Shown here one piece after another: positions 46,486-55,698 of a DNA stretch of 64,000 bases (position 1 is the stretch's first letter; every line of letters starts with the position of its first letter). The notes under the pieces were generated by a model, which saw nothing but the letters and a program-made list of their open reading frames with translations, was not told the origin of the DNA and did no database searches. The stretch is from Neorhizobium alkalisoli. Lineage in GTDB: Bacteria; Pseudomonadota; Alphaproteobacteria; Rhizobiales; Rhizobiaceae. The position numbers and the translations under genes are program-made. The stretch is taken from contig NZ_PVBN01000001.1 of NCBI RefSeq assembly GCF_002968635.1, positions 806,001-870,000 on the forward strand. Reading direction: 5' to 3'.

Positions 46486-47853
46486 ATGACCGATATCAGC
46501 GCCCTTTCCAATCTCGCCGCGATCGACGCCGCCCATCACCTGCATCCGTTCTCGGACATGAAGCAGCTGAATGCCAAAGGCACGCGCATCATCGAGCGGG
46601 CCGAGGGCGTCTACATCTACGATTCGACGGGCAAGAAATATCTGGATGCATTTGCGGGCCTCTGGTGCGTCAATGTCGGCTACGGCCGCAAGTCGATTGC
46701 CCATGCCGCCTATAAGCAGATGCAGGAACTGCCTTACTACAACAGCTTTTTCGGCACCACGACGCCGCCGGCAACGCTGCTCGCCCAGAAAATCGCCTCA
46801 CATGCGGGCGACAGGTTGAAGCGGGTCTTCTTCACCAATTCCGGCTCGGAAGCGACCGACACCTGGTTCCGTATGGCGCGCGTCTACTGGAAGGCGCTGG
46901 GCAAACCCGAAAAGACGCAAATTATCGCCCGAAAGAACGGCTATCACGGCTCGACGGTGGCCGGTGCCTCGCTCGGCGGCATGAAGCTGATGCATGAGCA
47001 GGGAAATCTGCCGATCGAGGGCATCCACCATATCGGCCAGCCCTACTGGTATGCGGAGGGCGGCGATCTGTCGCCCGCCGAATTCGGCCTGAAGGTCGCC
47101 CGCGAGCTGGAGGCGAAGATCGACGAACTGGGCGAGGACCGCGTCGCGGCCTTCGTCGCCGAACCGATCCAGGGGGCAGGGGGCGTCATCATCCCGCCGG
47201 AAACCTACTGGCCGGAAATCGCTCGCATCTGCAAGGCGAAAAACATCCTGCTGGTCGTGGACGAGGTGATCTGCGGTTTCGGCCGCCTGGGCGAGTGGTT
47301 CGGCCATCAATATTACGGCATCGAGCCGGATCTCGCGCCGATCGCCAAGGGCCTGTCGTCCGGCTATCTGCCGATCGGCGGCGTGCTGGTGAGCGATCGG
47401 GTCGCGGATGTGATGGTCGGCGAGCTCGGCGATTTCTACCACGGCTTCACCTATTCCGGTCACCCGGTCTCGGCAGCCGCGGCCTTGGAGAACATCCGCA
47501 TCATCGAGGAGGAGGGGCTGGTCGAGCGGGTCCGCGACGATATCGGCCCCTATTTCGCCTCCGCCTGGAAGAGCCTCGAGGATCATGAAGTCGTGGGCCA
47601 GGCGGAAAGCGTCGGCCTGATGGGCGGACTGCAGCTCGCTGCGGATAAAGCGACCCGGCGCCGCTATGCAAAGCCCGACGATATAGGCACGCTGGTGCGC
47701 AATCACTGCGTCGAGAACGGCCTGATCATGCGCGCGACGGGCGATCGCATGCTGGCCTCGCCCGCCCTGACGATCAGCCGCCTTGAGGTGGACGAGGTGA
47801 TCGACAAGCTGCGCCGGGCTCTCGACCACCTGCGGGACACCGTGAAGGAATAG
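46486..47853 (+). CDS. spuC: Putrescine-pyruvate class III aminotransferase SpuC
   Basis: The 455-aa PLP enzyme has the long class III layout: PLP-phosphate site SGSEATDTWFRMAR, the aspartate motif VVDEVICGFGRLGEW, and the Schiff-base lysine in IAKGLSSGYLPIGG. The sequence matches remembered Pseudomonas SpuC closely over the full length. It converts putrescine to 4-aminobutyraldehyde with pyruvate. Its ATG at 46486 is chosen because the upstream codons belong to no conserved part. Confidence 0.88.
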   Translation: MTDISALSNLAAIDAAHHLHPFSDMKQLNAKGTRIIERAEGVYIYDSTGKKYLDAFAGLWCVNVGYGRKSIAHAAYKQMQELPYYNSFFGTTTPPATLLAQKIASHAGDRLKRVFFTNSGSEATDTWFRMARVYWKALGKPEKTQIIARKNGYHGSTVAGASLGGMKLMHEQGNLPIEGIHHIGQPYWYAEGGDLSPAEFGLKVARELEAKIDELGEDRVAAFVAEPIQGAGGVIIPPETYWPEIARICKAKNILLVVDEVICGFGRLGEWFGHQYYGIEPDLAPIAKGLSSGYLPIGGVLVSDRVADVMVGELGDFYHGFTYSGHPVSAAAALENIRIIEEEGLVERVRDDIGPYFASAWKSLEDHEVVGQAESVGLMGGLQLAADKATRRRYAKPDDIGTLVRNHCVENGLIMRATGDRMLASPALTISRLEVDEVIDKLRRALDHLRDTVKE

Positions 47854-47856
47854 CTG

Positions 47857-49437
47857 TCAGTGGCCGATGTCGAAGACGGCATAGGCAAAGTGGTATTCGT
47901 CACCGGCCCTGCCATAGGCGTAGGGAAGCGTCACGGCGCGGATCTGTGATGCATCGGCCTTCATTCCGCGTTCCTGCAGATATTGTTCGAATTTTTGCGG
48001 CAGGCCGGCGGATGTGCCATCGGCAGCGCTTCGCCAGGCGAAGAGAATGCGCTGATGCTCAGGCGTCGGCGGAGGTTTGAGGCCCGCGGGTGTCGAAAGC
48101 GCGAGGACAGGAACCGGCTGCAGATGAAGACGCAGGTTCCCCGCCATATGGGTGTCCAAGGTGACGACAAGGGTCGGCGCCGACGTCACCTGCGGGCGCA
48201 CCTCCTCGGCCATCGAGGCGAATGGGTAATTCGGGTATTGGTAGAGCCCGGTCAGCGATGCCGTGGCAACCCGGCCGAGAAGCAAGGTCGGGATCAGGAC
48301 CATGAGCGCGATCGCGATAGCCCAGATCCTCCTCATCTCCGGCTGCAGGTTCGGGGCTGCGGCGTCGATCTTGAGCGCCAGATAGAGCGGGAGCAGGATG
48401 AGGATCGGCGTGAGCCAGCGATCGCGGACCTTTTCGACGCCACCGAACAGGATCATCAGAACGATCAGGCCAAGCGCGAAAATCAAGATCCGCCCGGTGA
48501 GCCGCGTCCAGTCGCTGCGGGCGCGGAAGATCGCCGGCAGCTTTTCCCGGTGGGTGAGGGCGAAGAGTGCGAGCGTCAAACCGCCGAAGCCGAGCGAGGC
48601 GAGCGCGAGCGAGCCAAGGCCGTTCAGCATGGCGAGTGCAGGAGCGCCGCCGGAGCCGGTGAGCTTGCGCATGGTGTGGGCGCTGGCGGCACTGATGTGA
48701 TCCACGAGCCAAAGGGCGTGGGGCGCGACGATCACGAGCGCGATGACGCCGGCGAGCAACAGCCTCCAGTCGAACAGGCGCGGTCGCCACTTGGCGTCGC
48801 TCAGGATTGCCAGGAAGGCTGCGGCCGGAAGCAGGACGAAATTGTACTTGGCGATAACGCCGACCCCGGTCGCAAGGCCGAGCAGCAGGAAGGACGAAAT
48901 CGAGGGGCGTCGGACTGTCCGCAAGAAGGCGTAAAGAAACAGGGAGGCAGTGAAGATCGTCGCGACGGTGTGGCTGAGGTCGCGTTGGGCTTCGAAGGCC
49001 ACCTGCGGAATGGTCAGAAGCCCCAGCGTTGCGATCGCTGCGACCTGCCGGTCGCGCATCACTTCCCGCGCAGCCAGAAAGTAGAAGACGTAGGCGCTGA
49101 ACAGGATGAGGTTTTTCAAGGCCGAGAGCGACGCAAGCGAAAGGCCGAAAAGCTGCACCGTGGCATATTGAAGCCAGTTGTAGAGCGGCGGCTGTGAACT
49201 GTAGCCCGCCATAAGCCACTGGGAAAAATAGGACTGTTCTGCCTCGTCCAGTTCCAGGTTCCCCGGCAATGCCATTCGCGCCAGGAAATTGACGATGAAA
49301 TAGATGGCGATTGCCGCGAGCAGGATGGCATGGCGTTCGGACGAAAGCCGGATGCCATAGGTGGCCGATTGATTCTGTTGCAGCAATATCCCCTCCGGCG
49401 CTGACCGAAGCCGCAGCCTAGCGGGGAATTGCAACAC
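47857..49437 (-). CDS. GT-C polyprenyl-phosphate-dependent glycosyltransferase 1 (ArnT/Rgt-like)
   Basis: The 526-aa protein has about eleven membrane segments with an acidic loop LELDEAEQ (D64/E65) just after the first helix, the place of the catalytic Asp in GT-C transferases, then QPPLYNWLQY and QRDLSHTVAT. It is paralogous to the next gene (49477-50997): both have DEAEQ, QPP(L/F)YNWLQY and QRDL(S/T)H at the same places. Such enzymes take a sugar from a polyprenyl phosphate in the periplasm, like ArnT or the rhizobial RgtA/B/C galacturonosyltransferases of lipid A and core. Confidence 0.85.
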   Translation of the reverse strand: MLQFPARLRLRSAPEGILLQQNQSATYGIRLSSERHAILLAAIAIYFIVNFLARMALPGNLELDEAEQSYFSQWLMAGYSSQPPLYNWLQYATVQLFGLSLASLSALKNLILFSAYVFYFLAAREVMRDRQVAAIATLGLLTIPQVAFEAQRDLSHTVATIFTASLFLYAFLRTVRRPSISSFLLLGLATGVGVIAKYNFVLLPAAAFLAILSDAKWRPRLFDWRLLLAGVIALVIVAPHALWLVDHISAASAHTMRKLTGSGGAPALAMLNGLGSLALASLGFGGLTLALFALTHREKLPAIFRARSDWTRLTGRILIFALGLIVLMILFGGVEKVRDRWLTPILILLPLYLALKIDAAAPNLQPEMRRIWAIAIALMVLIPTLLLGRVATASLTGLYQYPNYPFASMAEEVRPQVTSAPTLVVTLDTHMAGNLRLHLQPVPVLALSTPAGLKPPPTPEHQRILFAWRSAADGTSAGLPQKFEQYLQERGMKADASQIRAVTLPYAYGRAGDEYHFAYAVFDIGH

Positions 49438-49476
49438 TAATTTTTCGGTCTTAGCCTTCCGGGACCGATTGCCTGT

Positions 49477-50997
49477 TCAGGGCGTGCCTGCGCCGCCCGG
49501 TGTCCAGGCAAAACCGAAGGTGACGGTGTCTCTCCCGCCGGAAAAGAGATAGGGCACCGCCCTGGTGGCGGGCGCCAGGCGCTCCGCTTCCAAGCCGTTC
49601 GCTTGCAGATAGGCGCTCAAGCCGTCCGGCATGCCATTGCCGTCCGCCCGCCAGACGATAAGTCCGATCTGCCCCCTCTCCGTCGCGTCGAGGAGCGGCG
49701 TCTGGCCGAAGCTCGGCCACAATATGCGTGCACCCGGCAATTCGATCCGGGCGCTTGCGGCGAGAAACGGATCGGCGGCAATGACATAGGCAGGGTTTGT
49801 GCCGGCCCGTTCCGCCAACACCTCGCGCACGAAGGGGCCGGAAGGAAGGTTCTCCTTGTTGTACTGGCCGAGGTGCGGACCGATGACGTTGCCAAGCGCC
49901 ATGTAACCGATGAAGCCAAGGGCGAGCGCCGCAACGGGAAAAAGCATGCGCGCCACGCTGCGGCTGCTGTCTACGCCGGCCGCATCGAGCTTCAGGCAGA
50001 GATAGAGCGGCAGCAGGACGAGGAAGGGAGACAGCCATTTCTCGCTGATGGTCGTCGCGCCAAAGCCGAGGCCGATCAGGCCGACGGCGACGAGGCACAG
50101 AAGCAGCATGCGCCCGATGACGCGGGTCCATTGGCTTGTGGCTGTCCGTGCCTCGATGAGCGGTCTACGGAAGGCGATCAGGAAGAATGCGAGGACCGGC
50201 AGCGTGCCGGCAAGTATCGCTACCGCCAGCGTGCCGAGGCCGGACAGCCGGTCGAGCAGGGGATTGCCGGAGGCGTCCTCCCGCATCGCCTTGATCGTTC
50301 CGTCTGTCGCTTCGGTCAGGTTGCCGAGTAGCCAGAGCCCGTGCGGCAGGCATATGGCGGCAGTGACGGCGAGGGCCGGAATGATCCGCCAGTCGAAGAT
50401 CCGCTTGCGCAGATCCGGCTCCGGCAGAATGGCAAGGATCGCCGCCACCGGCACGATGACGAAATTGTATTTGGCGATCAGCCCTATGCCGACGGCAAGG
50501 CCGGTGAGGAGATAGACGCCGAGGCTTGGACGGATCAGCGTCCTGAGGAAGGCAAGGAGGAAAAGCGCAACGGCAAACAGCGTGGCGATCGCATGGGTCA
50601 GGTCGCGTTGCGCCATGACGCTGACGGCCGGCATGGCGATCACGCCGAGCATGGCGACCGCGACGAGGCGCCAGTCCTTGAGCAAAAGTCGCGCCGCCAG
50701 CCCGTAGGCGGCGCAGCACAGGAAGAGCAGCAGGTTCTTGACGAGCGAAAGGACTAAAATCGACGGGCCGGTCAGCTGGATGACGCCGTATTGCAGCCAG
50801 TTGTAGAAAGGCGGCTGGCGACCATAACCCATCAGGAAGAACTGCGACTGGACGAGCTGTTCAGCCTCGTCGCTCTCGAGCGCCTCCGACCGCAGCACGC
50901 GGAGGGCGATCGCCAGCACGTAATAGGCGGCGATCAGCCAGAGGACGAGTTCGGGACGGCGGGCAAGCGCGTCACTGATGCGCCTGATCGCCCTCAT
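49477..50997 (-). CDS. GT-C polyprenyl-phosphate-dependent glycosyltransferase 2 (ArnT/Rgt-like)
   Basis: The 506-aa membrane protein starts at MRAIRRISDALARR, which overlaps the end of the GT2 gene by 26 bases. It has the acidic loop ESDEAEQ (D43/E44), QPPFYNWLQY and QRDLTHAIAT, paralogous to its neighbour, and a C-terminal periplasmic part. Order GT2-GT-C-GT-C on the minus strand suggests one transcript, with the GT2 enzyme making the lipid-linked donor that both GT-C enzymes use. Confidence 0.85.
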   Translation of the reverse strand: MRAIRRISDALARRPELVLWLIAAYYVLAIALRVLRSEALESDEAEQLVQSQFFLMGYGRQPPFYNWLQYGVIQLTGPSILVLSLVKNLLLFLCCAAYGLAARLLLKDWRLVAVAMLGVIAMPAVSVMAQRDLTHAIATLFAVALFLLAFLRTLIRPSLGVYLLTGLAVGIGLIAKYNFVIVPVAAILAILPEPDLRKRIFDWRIIPALAVTAAICLPHGLWLLGNLTEATDGTIKAMREDASGNPLLDRLSGLGTLAVAILAGTLPVLAFFLIAFRRPLIEARTATSQWTRVIGRMLLLCLVAVGLIGLGFGATTISEKWLSPFLVLLPLYLCLKLDAAGVDSSRSVARMLFPVAALALGFIGYMALGNVIGPHLGQYNKENLPSGPFVREVLAERAGTNPAYVIAADPFLAASARIELPGARILWPSFGQTPLLDATERGQIGLIVWRADGNGMPDGLSAYLQANGLEAERLAPATRAVPYLFSGGRDTVTFGFAWTPGGAGTP

Positions 50998-51991
50998 AGA
51001 CTTCCCTGACGATGTAGCTGAGCGCCGTGTCTTCGCGGTAGTAGGTGCGGGCAATCATCTCGGCGACGATGCCCGTAGTGATCATCTGCACGGCCGACAG
51101 GAACAGCATGACGCCGATCAGGAAGAGCGGCCGGGTTCCGATGTCGTTGCCCATGATGAACTTGTCGATGAAGAGATAGGCGAGAATGATTGCCGACAGT
51201 GCGCCGAGGCCAAGGCCGAGGGAGCCGAAGAAATGTCCCGGCCGCGCCTTGAAGCGCATGAAGAACATCACGGAGAGCAGGTCGAGGATCACCCGGAAAG
51301 TACGGGAGATGCCGTATTTGGAGACGCCGTGCTGGCGAGCGTGATGCGTCACCGGCATTTCGCCGATCCGCGAGCTCGGTACGACACCTGCGACCCAGGC
51401 CGGGATGAAGCGGTGCATTTCGCCCATCAGCTTCACCTGCTTGATGACCGAGCCGCGATAGATCTTCAAGGAACAGCCGTAGTCGTGCAGGCGCACGCCG
51501 GTAATGCGGCCGATCAGCCGGTTGGCGATCCAGGAGGGAACCTTGCGAAGCAGCAATCCGTCCTGGCGGTTCTTGCGCCAGCCGACGAGGAGATCGAGTT
51601 CGCGCCGCTCCAGCTCCGCCACCATGGCGGGGATGTCCTTCGGGTCGTTCTGCAGATCGCCGTCGAGCGTGGCGATCAGCCGGCCTTCGGCCTGGTTGAT
51701 GCCGGCCTGCATGGCGGCGGTCTGGCCGAAATTGCGCTGCAAAGCCACGATCTTGAGGTCGAGGCCGGGGCGGCTGAGCGCACTGCGGGCATTGGCGATC
51801 GTGGCATCGGTGCTGCCGTCGTCGACGAGAATGAGTTCCCAGGTCCCGGAATAGTTCGCCATCGCCGCCGTGATCCGCTCGATCAGCGGCCCGACGCTTT
51901 CCTCTTCGTTGAAGAGCGGCACGACGAGGGACAGTTGGATCGGTTCGGCCGTCTCGATACGGCTGGTGACCGACTCTGCTGTTGTACGCAC
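50972..51991 (-). CDS. GT2 polyprenyl-phosphate glycosyltransferase (DPM1/ArnC/RgtE-like)
   Basis: The 339-aa protein has a GT-A catalytic domain (LSLVVPLFNEEESV, LVDDGSTD and the DGD motif at 110-112) and two C-terminal membrane helices, the ArnC/GtrB layout. It should move a sugar from a nucleotide donor to polyprenyl phosphate at the inner leaflet. In Rhizobium leguminosarum an enzyme of this type, RgtE, makes dodecaprenyl-phosphate galacturonic acid for RgtA-D. The sugar cannot be read from sequence. Confidence 0.88.
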   Translation of the reverse strand: MRTTAESVTSRIETAEPIQLSLVVPLFNEEESVGPLIERITAAMANYSGTWELILVDDGSTDATIANARSALSRPGLDLKIVALQRNFGQTAAMQAGINQAEGRLIATLDGDLQNDPKDIPAMVAELERRELDLLVGWRKNRQDGLLLRKVPSWIANRLIGRITGVRLHDYGCSLKIYRGSVIKQVKLMGEMHRFIPAWVAGVVPSSRIGEMPVTHHARQHGVSKYGISRTFRVILDLLSVMFFMRFKARPGHFFGSLGLGLGALSAIILAYLFIDKFIMGNDIGTRPLFLIGVMLFLSAVQMITTGIVAEMIARTYYREDTALSYIVREVYEGDQAHQ

Positions 51992-52091
51992 CTTGTCTTT
52001 CTCCTAAACCTCGGGCCGGAAGTGCGCGCCGTCATGGCGGCCAAAACCGGAAAACGTTCACCCGAAACCGTCACATGGGGCATCCTACTAT

Positions 52092-53057
52092 ATGAAGAAT
52101 TATCCCGTTGCCAGCCGCCGCGCATGGATAATTCGCCACGCCATGACGCTCGGGACAATTGCGATCATTCTCCTCTATGCCGCCTTCATCCAGTGGGTCT
52201 GGGGCTGGCAGAGCATCGTGTCGCTGTGGCGCGGTGCCGGCTGGAGCACCGCGCTCGTCGCGTTGGCGGCTCTTCTCGGAACCTATGTGCTGCGCACCTG
52301 GCGCATCTATGACTACTTTCCGAAAGAGACCGGCGGCCATTTCGGCACCCTCCTGCGGCTGGTACAGGTCCATAATCTCCTGAACGTCATGCTGCCGTTC
52401 CGCACCGGCGAGGCGAGCTTTCCGCTGTTGATGAAGCGGGAATTCGGCTTAGGTCTCGCGCGGGGCACGTCTGCCCTGCTGGTCATGCGGCTTTTCGATC
52501 TGCATGCACTGCTGGCGGCGGCCGGTACGGGGCTGGCGCTGGAAATCGGCGCGCCATGGGCCTGGGCTCTCTGGCTTGCGTTCCTCATCCTGCCGGCAAT
52601 CGCCTTCGCGCTCCGCAGGCACGCTTTCCGCCTGGCGGCGAAAGTCGTGCCGGACAAGGCAAGGAGCCTGCTGGGCGAGGTGGAGGCAGGGCTGCCGTCC
52701 GATGCCGGCGCCTTTGCCCGCGCCTGGGGCGCGACGCTCGTCAACTGGTTCACCAAGATTGCCGTGCTTGCCTGGGTGCTGAGCCTGCTCGGCGGCCTGA
52801 CGGTCGCGGCCGGTTTCGGTGGTGCGCTCGGCGGCGAGCTTTCCTCCGTGCTGCCGGTTCATGCGCCGGCCGGTGTCGGCACCTATCCGGCCGGGATCAC
52901 CGCCGGCGCCATCGCCTTCGGCGCCGATCCGGAAGGGCAAGCCCTGCTGTCGCTCGGCCAGGCCGCAGTCAACACCCACCTGCTGGTAATCGTCTCATCC
53001 CTGGTCGGCACCGCGCTTTCTTTGTTCGCAGCGCGGCCAAACCGGATTCAGGACTGA
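52092..53057 (+). CDS. Flippase-like membrane protein (lysylphosphatidylglycerol synthase TM family)
   Basis: The 321-aa protein has about eight membrane segments with the family marks of the UPF0104/LPG-synthase transmembrane region: WRIYDYFPKE, LLNVMLPFRTGEASFP and the closing VHAPAGVGTYPAGITAGA. Divergent to the GT2 gene by 100 bases. Members have been proposed to flip lipid-linked sugars, which fits the neighbourhood. It has no lysyl-transferase domain, so it is not a full MprF. Confidence 0.85.
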   Translation: MKNYPVASRRAWIIRHAMTLGTIAIILLYAAFIQWVWGWQSIVSLWRGAGWSTALVALAALLGTYVLRTWRIYDYFPKETGGHFGTLLRLVQVHNLLNVMLPFRTGEASFPLLMKREFGLGLARGTSALLVMRLFDLHALLAAAGTGLALEIGAPWAWALWLAFLILPAIAFALRRHAFRLAAKVVPDKARSLLGEVEAGLPSDAGAFARAWGATLVNWFTKIAVLAWVLSLLGGLTVAAGFGGALGGELSSVLPVHAPAGVGTYPAGITAGAIAFGADPEGQALLSLGQAAVNTHLLVIVSSLVGTALSLFAARPNRIQD

Positions 53058-53065
53058 GTGGGCTG

Positions 53066-53383
53066 TTACAGGCCCGCCGCCTTTCTCAAGGCGTCATTCA
53101 TCCGCCCCTGCCAGCCTTTGCCGCTTTCCCGGAATTTGGCGATGACCTCCTCGTCTAAGCGCAAGGTAATCTGTTTTTTCGGATGTTCCAGAGAAGGGCG
53201 CCCGCGCGATTTGCGATGCTCTTCCATTGCCTCGAAGAATTCGGGCGGCAGCACCTCTCTTGCGGGGCGCATTTTTGCCAGTTCCTCGTCAGTCATTTCC
53301 GGAAAGTCGACAGCGTCCCAATCCTCTTTTGTATAATCGCGACGGGACTCAAACGTCTTTACGTTTCGGGGTTTCGTAGCCAT
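53066..53383 (-). CDS. brnA: BrnA-type antitoxin
   Basis: The 105-aa protein has an acidic N-terminal half (WDAVDFPEMTDEELAKMRP) that would contact the toxin and a C-terminal ribbon-helix-helix motif (KQITLRLDEEVIAKFRESG, then GWQGRMNDALRKAAG). The start overlaps the end of brnT by 25 bases. BrnA neutralises BrnT and represses the operon. Confidence 0.93.
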   Translation of the reverse strand: MATKPRNVKTFESRRDYTKEDWDAVDFPEMTDEELAKMRPAREVLPPEFFEAMEEHRKSRGRPSLEHPKKQITLRLDEEVIAKFRESGKGWQGRMNDALRKAAGL

Positions 53384-53646
53384 GGAAGTTTCTCCCGCTC
53401 CTTGTCATCCGCAGGCCGGAAACTGATGATCGATACCGCCTCTGTTCCCAACAGCGCGAAGATGACTGCCGCTCTGCCATCGCGGAAGTAGCCGATCGCC
53501 TTGAGGCGTCGTCTGCCTGCAATATCCGGTTTGCTGTCTTCTATGATGGCACTCGCCCAATCGAACTCACCAACATCGGCAAAGTCCAAACCATGCTTTT
53601 CGAGATTGGCCAGCCGCTTAGGTTCATCCCATACAATTTTCATCAT
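53359..53646 (-). CDS. brnT: BrnT-type ribonuclease toxin
   Basis: The 95-aa protein begins with the family signature IVWDEPKRLANLEKHGLDF, followed by GRRRLKAIGYFRDGRAAVIFA and ISFRPADDKERE. BrnT is a RelE-like endoribonuclease. Toxin-first gene order is normal for this module. Either of two adjacent ATG codons may start it. Confidence 0.93.
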   Translation of the reverse strand: MMKIVWDEPKRLANLEKHGLDFADVGEFDWASAIIEDSKPDIAGRRRLKAIGYFRDGRAAVIFALLGTEAVSIISFRPADDKEREKLPWLRNPET

Positions 53647-53648
53647 AT

Positions 53649-53662
53649 AATGTAGCTACATT
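53649..53662. promoter_or_regulatory. Palindrome AATGTAGCTACATT at the brnTA promoter
   Basis: A perfect 14-bp palindrome starts three bases upstream of the brnT start region and is embedded in an AT-rich promoter-like stretch. It is the likely site for BrnA autoregulation. Confidence 0.6.
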
Positions 53663-53709
53663 TAAAGATGAATCAAGACAAAAACCGGACAAATCAAGTC
53701 AGCCAAGGG

Positions 53710-55212
53710 TCACTGGAACGCGGTCTCGTAGAAGCTCCTGAGCTTGCGCGAGTGCAGCGTCTCGATGGGCATGGCGGCGAGTTTCTGCACCGCGCGGATG
53801 CCGATCTGCAGATGCTGGCTGACCTGCGTGCGATAGAAGGCCGTCGCCATGCCCGGCAGTTTCAGCTCGCCATGCAGCGGCCGGTCGGAAACGCACAGCA
53901 GCGTCCCGTAAGGCACCCGGAAGCGGAAGCCGTTTGCAGCGATCGTTGCCGATTCCATGTCGAGGGCGATCGCGCGGGATTGCGACAGCCGTTTGACCGG
54001 GCCGCGCTGGTCGCGCAATTCCCAGTTCCGGTTGTCGATCGTCGCAACGGTGCCGGTGCGCATGATGCGTTTCAGTTCGAAACCCTGGTAGCCGGTGACT
54101 TCCTCGACCGCGCTTTCCAGCGCCTGCTGCACTTCGGCGAGCGCCGGGATCGGCACCCAGACGGGCAGGTCGTCGTCAAGTACGTGGTCCTCGCGCACAT
54201 AGGCATGGGCAAGCACGTAGTCGCCGAGCCGCTGGCTGTTTCGAAGACCTGCGCAATGGCCGACCATCAGCCACGCATGCGGGCGGAGCACGGCGATGTG
54301 GTCGGTGATCGTCTTGGCGTTCGACGGGCCGACGCCGATGTTGACGAGCGTAATCCCGGCATGCCCTTTCTTCTTCAGGTGATAGGCCGGCATCTGCGGC
54401 ATCCGGATCGTGCCGGGCGTGTCCGGTTTGGCGCTGCCTGCCGGGGTCATGATATTGCCGGGTTCCACGAAGGCCGTGTAGCCTTCGCCGCCCTTGGCCA
54501 TCAGTTCGCGCGCCCAGGCCGCGAACTCGTCGATGTAGAATTGATAGTTCGTGAAAAGCACGAAATTCTGGAAGTGATCGGCGCTGGTCGCGGTGTAGTG
54601 GCTGAGGCGCGCCAGCGAATAGTCGATACGCTGTGCCGTGAACGGTGCAAGCGGGGCGGGTTCACCCGGCGAGGCTTCGTATTCCCCGTTGGCAATCAGG
54701 TCGTCGGTGTTGTTGAGGTCCGGCGTGTCGAACAGGTCGCGCAGAGAAAGGTCCGCAAGCGAGCTTGTCGCCGAGGCTTCCACATGCGCGCCCTCTCCGA
54801 AGGCGAAATGCAGCGGGATAGGCGTTGCCGATTCAGACACGGTTATCGGGACGCTATGGTTGCGCATCAGCAGCCCGAGCTGTTCCTTCAGGTAGTGCCG
54901 GAAGAGTTTGGGCCGGGTAATCGTCGTCGTATAGATGCCCGGCGCGGCCACATGCCCGTAGGAAAGGCGGGAATCGGCATGGCCGAACGAGGCCGTTTCG
55001 ATGCTGACCTGCGGATAGCAGGCGCGGTAGCGGCCGGTGATCGGCGCCCCCTTCGCGAGGCTGCCGAAGGCATCGATCAGGAACTGCGTGTTGCGTTCGT
55101 AAAGCGCGGTCAATGCATCCACGGCTTCGACCGGATTGTCGAAGACCTGCGGCTCGACGGCGCTGGGGCTGATGAAGGGGAGGGGGGAGAGTGAGAAGAT
55201 TCGTGTGTTCAT
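53710..55212 (-). CDS. amn: AMP nucleosidase
   Basis: The 500-aa protein has the AMP-nucleosidase N-terminal domain (to about residue 190) and a C-terminal purine-phosphorylase-type domain with NIGVGPSNAKTITDHIAVL, VGHCAGLRNSQRLGDYVLA and LDMESATIAANGFRFRVPYG. It hydrolyses AMP to adenine and ribose 5-phosphate. Length and motifs are normal. It ends 64 bases beyond the brnTA promoter on the same strand. Confidence 0.96.
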   Translation of the reverse strand: MNTRIFSLSPLPFISPSAVEPQVFDNPVEAVDALTALYERNTQFLIDAFGSLAKGAPITGRYRACYPQVSIETASFGHADSRLSYGHVAAPGIYTTTITRPKLFRHYLKEQLGLLMRNHSVPITVSESATPIPLHFAFGEGAHVEASATSSLADLSLRDLFDTPDLNNTDDLIANGEYEASPGEPAPLAPFTAQRIDYSLARLSHYTATSADHFQNFVLFTNYQFYIDEFAAWARELMAKGGEGYTAFVEPGNIMTPAGSAKPDTPGTIRMPQMPAYHLKKKGHAGITLVNIGVGPSNAKTITDHIAVLRPHAWLMVGHCAGLRNSQRLGDYVLAHAYVREDHVLDDDLPVWVPIPALAEVQQALESAVEEVTGYQGFELKRIMRTGTVATIDNRNWELRDQRGPVKRLSQSRAIALDMESATIAANGFRFRVPYGTLLCVSDRPLHGELKLPGMATAFYRTQVSQHLQIGIRAVQKLAAMPIETLHSRKLRSFYETAFQ

Positions 55213-55285
55213 GCGCTATTATAGTGGGAACTTTCTGACAATCAAACGACGGCTCACCGTTTCGCGTCGCTGCCTGCCGGAGCCG

Positions 55286-55456
55286 CTATAACGATGCGAC
55301 GCAACCCGGCGTCGCCGGGTGATAGCAGGGTGCATTCGTCCCGAGATGGACGCGCAGTTCCCGCCGTGCGGGCTGCTCGATGAGCGCCACGAAAGCGAGC
55401 GCGAAGATTGTCATGATCAGCGTGATGATGGTCAGTCGGCGTGCAAGAACGGCCAT
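55286..55456 (-). CDS. Small single-span membrane protein
   Basis: A 56-aa frame starts at ATG 55456 with GGGAG about 10 bases before it. A positively charged start (MAVLARRL) precedes one hydrophobic helix (TIITLIMTIFALAFVALI), then a polar tail with two cysteines. I cannot name a family. The seven residues upstream in the longer frame are not conserved-looking. Confidence 0.5.
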   Translation of the reverse strand: MAVLARRLTIITLIMTIFALAFVALIEQPARRELRVHLGTNAPCYHPATPGCVASL

Positions 55457-55602
55457 GATTTTTTCTCCCGGTCCCAATGGCGGCAGAATGAAGGCAGCGC
55501 ACTGAACATGGCCTGAGAGCCAGATTCATCTCCGGTTCAGGATGGGGACAGCGAAAGACGAATGGCCGGTGTCGGATGGTTGAGAATCATTGCTGCCAAC
55601 AT

Positions 55603-55634
55603 GAAGAAAGCCGGCGTGGAAGCCGGCTTTCTTC
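55603..55634. terminator. Rho-independent terminator
   Basis: GAAGAAAGCCGGC (55603-55615) pairs with GCCGGCTTTCTTC (55622-55634), a perfect 13-bp stem with six-base loop. It sits 65 bases after the stop of the minus-strand gene at 55699. Confidence 0.8.
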
Positions 55635-55698
55635 TATCGGTTGGCGTCTCGCACATTGCCTGCGACCAGCGCGAGATGCGGTGCCTTGAAGCAAATGC

